This document shows, piece after piece, positions 7,349 through 13,288 of a stretch of DNA of 19,194 nucleotides. Source of the stretch: CAIXYX01 sp043806415 (GTDB taxonomy: Archaea; Micrarchaeota; Micrarchaeia; Anstonellales; Anstonellaceae); contig JAZDHB010000094.1 in assembly GCA_043806415.1 (NCBI GenBank), positions 1 to 19,194 of the forward strand, given 5' to 3'. How positions within the stretch are numbered: the stretch's first letter is position 1; every line of letters starts with the position of its first letter. The translations under genes and the position numbers were made by a program. The notes under the pieces are model-generated. The model was not told the origin of the DNA. It saw nothing but the letters and a program-made list of their open reading frames with translations, and searched no databases.

Positions 7349-7781
7349 CTTGGGCTTCTTGCTGCGCGTCGATGAGCCGCAAGGCGGCTTTCACGGCGCG
7401 CCTCGCGTATCCGTCCGCACGCGCCTGCGCCTGCGCGTGGGTGGCGCCCGGCCCGATGATGCCCATGCCGACGGGCTTGCCGAATTCGATGGACAGGTCG
7501 CTCAGCTGCTTGGCCGCGGTGGAAACGACGATTTCGTCGTGCTTCGTCTCTCCCGTGATGACGGCCCCCAGCGCCACGGCCGCATCCACGTCCTCGCGCT
7601 CAAGAAGCGTGGCCACCACGAGGGGCAGATCATAGGTGCCCGGCACATGCACCGTTTTGACGATTTTGGCATCCGCTTTTTTGGCCTCTTCCTGCGCCTG
7701 GGCCAGCATCCGCGCGGTGAGCTCGTCGTTGAAATCCGCCACGGCGATGGCGATGGATTTGGGCATGCTTGATCGGTCCAT
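7341..7781 (-). CDS. ribH: 6,7-dimethyl-8-ribityllumazine synthase
   Basis: Condenses the RibB product (3,4-dihydroxy-2-butanone 4-phosphate) with the ribitylaminopyrimidine to give lumazine. The protein is 146 residues, the normal size. Visible motifs are AVADFNDELT at the substrate aromatic pocket, HVPGTYDLPL, ALGAVITGETKHDEIV with the catalytic His (H81), and PVGMGIIGPGATHAQAQARA. ATG 7781 was chosen over upstream in-frame codons because GAGGT sits about 8 nt before it, overlapping the end of ribC (5-nt gap). Its 3' end overlaps the start of ribA. Lumazine synthases form pentamers or 60-mers; the oligomer cannot be judged here. Confidence 0.93.
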   Translation of the reverse strand: MDRSSMPKSIAIAVADFNDELTARMLAQAQEEAKKADAKIVKTVHVPGTYDLPLVVATLLEREDVDAAVALGAVITGETKHDEIVVSTAAKQLSDLSIEFGKPVGMGIIGPGATHAQAQARADGYARRAVKAALRLIDAQQEAQDE

Positions 7782-7786
7782 ATGGA

Positions 7787-8302
7787 TTACCTCAACACTT
7801 TTTTTACTGCGCCCACGTCGTTTCTTCCCTGCCGCCTTCCGGTGCCGGCGCGCTCGATGAGCTTGTTTGGGTCTGATATGAGCCACACGGCATTATGAAC
7901 GTGCTTTCGGGTGCGGTCATCGGCAAGGGAAAGGAGGTCTTGTTCGTCAAGGCTTCCGTCTTTTCTCATCGCCTCATTCATGTGCACGAATACTTCGATG
8001 ATGTGCTTATCCGTATTCATCTTGGCCATCTGGATTCCGAGAGATGCTTCGTGGGCGCACTGGGTGTCGATGGGGGCATTGCCCACCATGCCCAAGGCGA
8101 GCGCAATGTCGCATTTGTCGTTCTTGAGCAGTCTTTGGCATTCCACGGCCAAATCCTTGAAGCCGGGCACCGTGCGGCGGATGAAACGGATGGATGGATA
8201 TTGGCGGGTTAGTTCGTCCACGGCTATTTTTCCCATGTCCACGGTCGAGAACGTGGTATCCACGATGGCGATTCGGAGCTTGGCGCTGGAGCGGGATTTC
8301 AT
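7787..8302 (-). CDS. ribC: Archaeal-type riboflavin synthase
   Basis: Dismutates two lumazine molecules into riboflavin. This is the archaeal enzyme, evolutionarily related to lumazine synthase and unrelated to the bacterial two-barrel RibE. Characteristic segments are RIAIVDTTFSTVDMG near the N terminus, RRTVPGFKDLAVECQRLL, CDIALALGMVG, CAHEASLG and KHIIEVFVHMNEA. The protein is 171 residues from ATG 8302, which lies one nucleotide after the ribB stop. An upstream in-frame ATG at 8320 would overlap ribB and add six non-conserved residues. The basic C-terminal ~20 residues resemble the variable tail of the family. It is strong evidence that the host is archaeal. Confidence 0.93.
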   Translation of the reverse strand: MKSRSSAKLRIAIVDTTFSTVDMGKIAVDELTRQYPSIRFIRRTVPGFKDLAVECQRLLKNDKCDIALALGMVGNAPIDTQCAHEASLGIQMAKMNTDKHIIEVFVHMNEAMRKDGSLDEQDLLSLADDRTRKHVHNAVWLISDPNKLIERAGTGRRQGRNDVGAVKKVLR

Positions 8303-8303
8303 C

Positions 8304-9083
8304 TCAACACACTCCCTCATTCGGACGGCCGGCCGGCCCGTTCTTCCTTGTTTTCACGCCCAAGAGGCCCAGCAGGGTTTTTCCGTCGATGGCCGGCCAG
8401 CCGTTCTCTTGGGCGACGCGGCGGGCCTCGGCCCATTGCAGGGCCCTCGAATCGGTGCCGAGCATCTCGCACATCACGACGGCCGGGCTCAAGCCGGCGC
8501 GACCGGCGAGCGCAAGGGCGAAATCGGTGTGCCCCTGCCGGACGGAGAGCTCGCGCGCGATGAGCAGGGGCACATGCCCCGGCGAATAGAATTCCTGGAC
8601 AAAACGCGCGCATAAATCCTCGCCGGGGTATGAACCGGGTTCGATTGTGCTTTTTTTCGCTTTGCCCGGAGCGGGAACGGATTCGCGCACCATTTTCTCA
8701 AAAGCGAGGATGGTCTTGCTGCGGTCCCCATCCGTGATGCCGGTGAAGGTGCTCTTGTGGTTGATCCAGACCGAGAACGCGGACGGGTCGCCGTACGGGG
8801 CGCGGGAAAGGGCGAGGGCGCGCAAGGTGGGCGAGGAACTTTCGCGCAAAAGGTCGGCCGCGAACGGGATTTGGAGGATTTTGGAGGTGGCCATGTCCGT
8901 GCCCAGGCACACCAACCCCCCGGCGCGGCTGCGCAGGAGGCCGACATTCTTGGGCGTGCAGAAGCCCGCGTGCAGGATGATGTCAGCCTCGCCCTCGCGC
9001 CCCGGATCGTCCAGGAGCACCAGAGGCGTGCCTTGGCGCAAGGCATCGAGAATGAATGGGAGCGGTTCGGATTTGTTTTCCAT
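8304..9083 (-). CDS. ribB: 3,4-dihydroxy-2-butanone-4-phosphate synthase RibB
   Basis: Makes the four-carbon unit for lumazine from ribulose 5-phosphate, with Mg2+. The protein is 259 residues and follows the archaeal sequence type: DDPGREGEADI (25-35), AGGLVCLGTDM, FSVWINHKSTFTGITDGDRS, SPGHVPLLIA with metal ligand His170, RQGHTDFALALAGRAGLSPAVVMCEML. Odd: the two positions just before REGE, usually acidic in the family, are Pro-Gly here. REGE and both key His regions are intact, so activity is plausible. No TATA box is seen in the 99-nt gap after hisS, so co-transcription with hisS is likely. The gap is K/R-codon-rich and open in the ribB frame but has no start codon. ribB lacks an obvious Shine-Dalgarno. 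Confidence 0.92.
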   Translation of the reverse strand: MENKSEPLPFILDALRQGTPLVLLDDPGREGEADIILHAGFCTPKNVGLLRSRAGGLVCLGTDMATSKILQIPFAADLLRESSSPTLRALALSRAPYGDPSAFSVWINHKSTFTGITDGDRSKTILAFEKMVRESVPAPGKAKKSTIEPGSYPGEDLCARFVQEFYSPGHVPLLIARELSVRQGHTDFALALAGRAGLSPAVVMCEMLGTDSRALQWAEARRVAQENGWPAIDGKTLLGLLGVKTRKNGPAGRPNEGVC

Positions 9084-9182
9084 GGGTGTGCCTTCTTGTG
9101 CGCGTGCGCCTTCTTTGGGGCCCGCTCCCTCTTTACGTCGGGCTTCGGACTTTTGCCGCCCGATTTTCTCCTGCTTTGGGCC

Positions 9183-10466
9183 TCATTCCTTTTCCTTGCT
9201 TTTGAGAACTTGCTTGACTGCCTGCTCGACGGACAGTTCCTTCTGCTCCCCGCTTTGAAGATCCTTGAGCACGTATTTTTCGGATGCGATCTCCTTCTTT
9301 CCCACGATGAGCGCGAACGGGATGCCCAGCGCGTTGGCATAATCCAGCTGCTTTCGCATGTTCCGGCCGTTGAGGTCGGTTTCCACCGACAGGCCGGAAG
9401 CGCGCAGCGGCTTGGCCAGCTCGACGGTTTTCGCATAGCAGGACTCGTCGATGGCGACGAGCAGGATGTCGGTTCCCGACACGCGGGCCTTGGCCCCCTT
9501 CTCACTCTTGCCCACTTGCAATGCGATGAGGCGCTCGATCCCCAAGCTGATGCCCACCGCCGAATCCGATTGGCCGTAGATGGAAAGCAGGTTGTCGTAG
9601 CGCCCGCCGCCGGCCACCGAGCCGATCGTGTCGGATGCCTTGATCTCGAAAATCGGGCCCGTGTAATAGCCCAGCCCGCGCACGAGCGAAGGCTCGATTT
9701 TCACCTTGCCTCCCAGGAGAGCGTAGGGCTTGAGGAATTCCAGGATCTGGCCCAGCTCGCTCGCGCCCTCCTCGGAGTAAGCCGCGAGGCTTTTGAGGAT
9801 GCGCTCGTTCGTCTCGCCGCTTTTCCTTGAGATGACCTTGAGCAGGGCGTCGCGCTGGCCCTCGTCCAAGCCCGTTTTGGCCAATTCCGCCCGCACGCCT
9901 TCGGGACCGATCTTGTCCAGCTTGTCCAGGGCCCTGAACGCGCCCGTCTCGTCTTGGATCTTGAGCTTCTGGATCACGGCCGAGAGGATTTTTCGGTTGC
10001 TCAAAAGGATGGTGAAATCCGCAAAGCCCAAACGAGCGAGCGCATCGGATGCCATGGCCAGCAATTCGGCCTCGGCGCGCATGGACGACGAGCCGATGAT
10101 GTCGGCATCGGCCTGCAAGAATTCGCGCAAACGCCCCTTCTGCGGCTCCTCCCGGCGCCAGACCGGGGCGATGGCATAGCGCTTGTAGGGCTTGGGCATG
10201 GAGGAATTGGCCGCGAAGCGCGCGAGCGGCACCGTGAGATCGAAGCGCAAGGCCAGCTCGCTGTCCTCGATCCTGAAGAGCTGGCCCGCGATCTCGGCGC
10301 CGGCCTTGGCATTGAGGGTGGAGAGAGATTCCATCGCCGGCGTGGAGAGGGGCTGGTAGCCCCAGGCGGCGTACACGCCCTCGATGGTGGAAACCATCTT
10401 CTGGCGCAGAAGCATGGTCGCGCCCGAGAAATCCCGCATCCCTTTCGGGGTTGAATAATCGCTCAT
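9183..10466 (-). CDS. hisS: Histidyl-tRNA synthetase
   Basis: Class II aminoacyl-tRNA synthetase charging tRNA-His, 427 residues, full length. Motif 1 region is near residues 28-65; motif 2 is WRREEPQKGRLREFLQADADI (about 104-124); the histidine-specific LVRGLGYYTGPIFEI and AGGGRYDNL follow; motif 3 is GISLGIERL. The C-terminal anticodon-binding domain begins near residue 335 (TDILLVAIDES) and contains ALIVGKKE. ATG 10466 lies 26-27 bp after the centre of a clear TATA box, so the mRNA is predicted leaderless. It heads the rib cluster; a synthetase heading a riboflavin operon has no obvious metabolic logic and may only provide constitutive transcription. Confidence 0.95.
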   Translation of the reverse strand: MSDYSTPKGMRDFSGATMLLRQKMVSTIEGVYAAWGYQPLSTPAMESLSTLNAKAGAEIAGQLFRIEDSELALRFDLTVPLARFAANSSMPKPYKRYAIAPVWRREEPQKGRLREFLQADADIIGSSSMRAEAELLAMASDALARLGFADFTILLSNRKILSAVIQKLKIQDETGAFRALDKLDKIGPEGVRAELAKTGLDEGQRDALLKVISRKSGETNERILKSLAAYSEEGASELGQILEFLKPYALLGGKVKIEPSLVRGLGYYTGPIFEIKASDTIGSVAGGGRYDNLLSIYGQSDSAVGISLGIERLIALQVGKSEKGAKARVSGTDILLVAIDESCYAKTVELAKPLRASGLSVETDLNGRNMRKQLDYANALGIPFALIVGKKEIASEKYVLKDLQSGEQKELSVEQAVKQVLKSKEKE

Positions 10467-10488
10467 GAGGATACGTATGGATTAGGGA

Positions 10489-10496
10489 TTATAAAT
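10489..10496 (-). promoter_or_regulatory. TATA box of the hisS-rib unit
   Basis: The minus strand reads GATTTATAATCC. The box centre is 26.5 bp from the hisS ATG, ideal for a leaderless archaeal transcript. It lies downstream of the thioredoxin terminator. Confidence 0.65.
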
Positions 10497-10579
10497 CGGT
10501 TTGCATCCGCAAAGATGGCGGTGCCGTCTGTCTTGGACGCACGAAAAAGGCGGAAAAACCGTCCGAAAAACGCCCGGAC

Positions 10580-10616
10580 AAAAACCCTAAAAAAAGATGG
10601 GCGGCCCGGGCCGCCC
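10580..10616 (-). terminator. Perfect-palindrome terminator downstream of thioredoxin
   Basis: GGGCGGCCCGGGCCGCCC (10599-10616) is a perfect 18-nt palindrome. On the minus strand it is followed by ATCTTTTTTTAGGGTTTTT, the T-rich tract expected of an archaeal terminator. It separates the thioredoxin gene from the hisS promoter. Confidence 0.72.
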
Positions 10617-10747
10617 TGTTCTTCATTCGTTTCTGCCCCCTGGCTCTTTTTTTCGTTTCTGTTCCCCGGTTCTTTTTTTTCGTTCCTGTTCCTCGGTTCT
10701 TTTTTTTCGTTCCGGTTTCGGGGTTCTTTTTTTCGTTCCTGCTCTTT
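10616..10747. repeat. Five degenerate tandem ~26-27-bp repeats
   Basis: The plus strand shows units of the form GGTTCTTTTTTTCGTTCCTG followed by about six variable bases. Units fall at about 10618-10641 (most diverged), 10642-10667, 10668-10694, 10695-10720 and 10721-10747. They fill the space between the thioredoxin stop and the palindrome terminator, so on the thioredoxin mRNA they read as repeated GGAACGAAAAAAAGAACC, where the ends GG(A)AC...G(A)ACC are not strongly complementary. They lack spacers and so are not a CRISPR array. Confidence 0.8.
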
Positions 10748-11062
10748 TTACTTGCTCATCAGCGAATCGATCCAGCTTTTCATCGCGGCTTTCGTGCCCG
10801 CGCCCACGCGCTGGTCCGCGACCTTGCCGTCCTTGAAGAGGATGACGGTCGGGATGGAGGTGACCGAGAACTGCTCGGCCAGCTCGTTCTGCTCGTCCAC
10901 GTTCACCTTGCCGAACTTGACGCCCTTCGTCTCCTTGGAAAGCTCGTCGATGACCGGCCCGAGCGCCTTGCAGGGGCCGCACCAGGGGGCCCAGAAATCC
11001 ACGAGCGCCCAGCCTTTGGCGATGTGGGATTTGAACGAGTTAGAGTCCAGTTCGATAGTCAT
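10748..11062 (-). CDS. trxA: Thioredoxin
   Basis: Small dithiol oxidoreductase, 104 residues, the normal length. The active site is FWAPWCGPCK (WCGPC, residues 27-31); the cis-proline is in TSIPT (P71); KVNVDEQNELAEQF and LFKDGK are also typical. It would reduce protein disulfides and could serve MsrB encoded at 1-300. ATG 11062 is chosen over GTG 11071 because GAGGTG sits 6 nt before it. It is transcribed alone: a T-rich tract precedes it and repeats plus a palindrome terminator follow. Its promoter is uncertain; a TTTTTATT about 60 bp upstream or an ATTCATAT about 26 bp upstream are candidates. Confidence 0.95.
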   Translation of the reverse strand: MTIELDSNSFKSHIAKGWALVDFWAPWCGPCKALGPVIDELSKETKGVKFGKVNVDEQNELAEQFSVTSIPTVILFKDGKVADQRVGAGTKAAMKSWIDSLMSK

Positions 11063-11121
11063 TGAAAACACCTCGGGTAGTAGATATGAATTTCAGGCAG
11101 CGATGGATGAGGGGATGAAGA

Positions 11122-11166
11122 ATAAAAAGGCTCGCAAAAACGCGCAAAGAACGACGAAGAAAAAGA
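11122..11166 (-). terminator. T-rich terminator region downstream of scpB
   Basis: On the minus strand, about 85-130 nt after the scpB stop, there are three separate T5 runs (CTTTTTCTTC, GTTTTTGC, CTTTTTATTC). Oligo-T tracts without a required hairpin are sufficient for termination in archaea. The rest of the 189-bp gap between trx and scpB shows nothing else I can support. Confidence 0.4.
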
Positions 11167-11251
11167 AGGGGAAATGCATTACCATGATGAAAGCGAAAAG
11201 ACGGGATGAACGCGGCCCGTTTCCTTGAAGACCGGGGTTTGCGCGCCGCGC

Positions 11252-12376
11252 CTACCCTTCGAAATACTGCTTGAATTTGGCCGTGGTATGCAGGACCGAC
11301 GTCCGGCCCGATGGCGTGGCGGACACGAACCCTTTCTCGGCCAGCTCCGCCACGTCCTCGTAGATGGTGCTGCCCAGCCGCGAGAAGAGCGTGCGCTTGG
11401 CGATGCCGTTGTTCTTCGCGATGTAGGCCAGCGTGCGCAGCGCATGGCGCGAGATCTCGGCCTCGCCGGCGAACTGGCGCACGGTGGGGGCGAAGGAGGC
11501 GCGCACGCGCATGGCCCATCTGCTGTTCTCCTCCTGCACGATCTCCAGCGAGGAGTTGCGCTCGTCGTATTCCTTCGCCAGCTTGCCCATGAGCTCGTTG
11601 ACGTGCCCGACCGCGGCGATGCCCACGAGGCGCGCCAGGTCCGAGGTGGCCAGCGATTGGCTGCTCGTGAAGAGCGCGGCCTCCAGCACGCGGGAGGGGT
11701 CGGAGTCCTGGACATACGGCTTGAGCAGGATCTGCTTCTCGTCGGCGGAGAGGGATTCGGGTTCGGGAGGCGCCTGCGGGCCGGCGCTGGCCGGAGCCTC
11801 GGGCATCGTGTCGGACGTGGCCGGTTCGGACGGGGCGGATGCATCCATTGCATCCCCGACCGAAACGACCGAGCTCGAAGAAGCGGGAAAAGTGACTTCT
11901 TCGGCCGTCTTGGTCCTGGTTTTACCCGCCATCTTGGCCTTGGTTTCGCCGGCCATCTTCTTGGCTTCATCGGCCGTCTTTCCAGCGTCGTCCGCTTTTT
12001 CCTGTGCAGGCGCGCGCGCGGACTTCTTGATGGAGAAGAACTTCTTTGTTTTTGGCGAGTGGATGTCGAGCGAAGCCGGAGCGGAGGAGGCTAAAGATTC
12101 CGGCGCGTCGGCGATGACCGTCATCTCGGATGAGAAGGGCGGCGAGGCCTCTGGCGGGGGTTTGGCCTGCTCGGGCATCTTCGGCCCGTCCGGGAATTCT
12201 TTTTCAAGCAGGGAAACCGGCTTGGATAAGACGGATGAAACGGCGGCCGGCACGGATGCGGCGCCTTGCACGGACGCGGAGCCTTCCTTCTGCACGGACG
12301 CGGAACCTTCGTTCATTGCCGAAGCCGAGGCTTCTTTCCTTGTCAAATCAGGGGCTTCCTTCTTTTTCCTTGCCAT
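11252..12376 (-). CDS. scpB: Segregation and condensation protein ScpB with ~200-residue N-terminal extension
   Basis: ScpB is the winged-helix (kite) subunit that binds ScpA in the SMC complex and helps chromosome compaction and segregation. The protein is 374 residues against about 180-200 for the family. The ScpB part is the C-terminal ~170 residues: RVLEAALFTSSQSLATSDLARLVG (first winged helix), MRVRASFAPTVRQFAGEAEISRHALRTLAYIAKN and GLSTIYEDVAELAEKGFV-like second winged helix (RLGSTIYEDVAELAEKGFV). The first ~200 residues are Ala/Ser/Pro/Lys-rich low complexity with repeated EGSASVQ and several MAGKT/MAGET segments, surely disordered. ATG 12376 starts 10 nt after the scpA stop. Whether the extension is really translated from this start should be confirmed; the frame is open and no later start is better placed. 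Confidence 0.88.
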   Translation of the reverse strand: MARKKKEAPDLTRKEASASAMNEGSASVQKEGSASVQGAASVPAAVSSVLSKPVSLLEKEFPDGPKMPEQAKPPPEASPPFSSEMTVIADAPESLASSAPASLDIHSPKTKKFFSIKKSARAPAQEKADDAGKTADEAKKMAGETKAKMAGKTRTKTAEEVTFPASSSSVVSVGDAMDASAPSEPATSDTMPEAPASAGPQAPPEPESLSADEKQILLKPYVQDSDPSRVLEAALFTSSQSLATSDLARLVGIAAVGHVNELMGKLAKEYDERNSSLEIVQEENSRWAMRVRASFAPTVRQFAGEAEISRHALRTLAYIAKNNGIAKRTLFSRLGSTIYEDVAELAEKGFVSATPSGRTSVLHTTAKFKQYFEG

Positions 12377-12386
12377 AGAAATCACT

Positions 12387-13157
12387 TCAGGTCGCCTTGG
12401 ACGGGTCCGGTTTGCCCTTCTTTGCATTCCCCACCCTTATGAAGATTTCGCCGAAGAACGGATCCTGGGCCATGGAGATGGAGCCCTTGTTGGAGAGGAA
12501 GAGCACGGGCAGGAGGGTGAAGATGACCTGCTCGCGCGTGCGCTCCGAAAGAAGCGAGGAGAAGGTGACCAGCCCTTCCGAGTCCTGGAGGCCCAATATC
12601 TTGTCATACACCTTCTGGATGTAGGCGTCGATGTTGAATTCGGCCACCTCGATCTCCATCGAGGAGGGCACCTCGATGACGGGCACCTGCTCGCTCTTTT
12701 TCTTCTGGTCGGCGAACACCTTCTCGAGGGCCGAGACGAGCTCCTGCAAGGTGACGCGCCCCTTGGGCGGCACGCGCCCCTTGAGCTCGAGGGCCGGAAT
12801 CTCCATGAGGGGCACGCCCTCCTCGACGAATTCATCGAGCGTGGACTGCGCGGGCGCCTCCTTGAGGCTCAGGAGGTCGCACTTGAAGCGCAGGAGGATG
12901 GCGGCCGCGAGGATGAGGTTGGCCGGCACGCGCAGGTCGTCGGTCCGGATCTCTTTCAGTCGTTCGAGGTATTTGTTGCTGATCTCGACCAGGTCGATGT
13001 TCCAGGGATCGAGCTGGTTGGTGTGCACGAGGTCGTAGAGCATCTCGCGCCACGTCGGCATGAGTATCATCTTCTCGATGTTCGCGTCCTGGAGAGAATA
13101 GGATGGAGCCGGAAGGGCTTCCTGCAGGACGTCGGCGTCGGGCGGGCTTGCGCGCAT
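12387..13157 (-). CDS. scpA: Segregation and condensation protein ScpA (kleisin)
   Basis: Kleisin subunit that bridges the SMC head domains and recruits ScpB. The protein is 256 residues, normal size. The N-terminal SMC-neck-binding region includes LYDLVHTNQLDPWNIDLVEISNKYL and LILAAAILLRFKCDLL, the family signature. The middle third is acidic and linker-like (about 105-165). The C-terminal winged helix includes FSSLLSERTREQVIFTLLPVLFLSNKGSISMAQDPFFGEIFI. ATG 13157 lies 27-28 bp after the centre of a strong TATA box, predicting a leaderless mRNA. It forms a two-gene operon with scpB. An SMC gene is not in the window. Confidence 0.93.
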   Translation of the reverse strand: MRASPPDADVLQEALPAPSYSLQDANIEKMILMPTWREMLYDLVHTNQLDPWNIDLVEISNKYLERLKEIRTDDLRVPANLILAAAILLRFKCDLLSLKEAPAQSTLDEFVEEGVPLMEIPALELKGRVPPKGRVTLQELVSALEKVFADQKKKSEQVPVIEVPSSMEIEVAEFNIDAYIQKVYDKILGLQDSEGLVTFSSLLSERTREQVIFTLLPVLFLSNKGSISMAQDPFFGEIFIRVGNAKKGKPDPSKAT

Positions 13158-13180
13158 GGCATCCCATAGGGCGGATAACG

Positions 13181-13188
13181 ATATAAAT
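13181..13188 (-). promoter_or_regulatory. TATA box of the scpA-scpB operon
   Basis: The minus strand reads TGATTTATATCG, close to the archaeal consensus, centred 27-28 bp from the scpA ATG, consistent with a leaderless transcript. Confidence 0.65.
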
Positions 13189-13260
13189 CAAACCGGGGAA
13201 CGCAAGAAGGCGGGGACCGGGACGAAGCGCAGCCGAAGACCGTTCGGCCCCTAAAGCAGT

Positions 13261-13268
13261 TTTTTAAA
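13261..13268 (+). promoter_or_regulatory. TATA-like box of the surface-protein gene
   Basis: TTTTTAAA is centred about 24-25 bp upstream of ATG 13289, close to the spacing seen for other leaderless genes in this window. It is divergent from the scpA box, with about 75 bp between them. Confidence 0.5.
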
Positions 13269-13288
13269 CGCACCAAGCATCAAAAAGG

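Noticed and set aside
9084..9182. FMN riboswitch or separate promoter ahead of ribB
   Set aside because: The 99-nt gap has none of the conserved RFN-element boxes I would expect and no TATA box; it is a Lys/Arg-codon-like GC-rich spacer.
9084..9182. N-terminal extension of RibB
   Set aside because: The frame is open back to the hisS stop, but it contains no ATG, GTG or TTG and archaeal RibB normally begins at the chosen position.
10616..10747. CRISPR array
   Set aside because: Units of ~27 bp are contiguous and degenerate with no unique spacers, and no cas genes are present.
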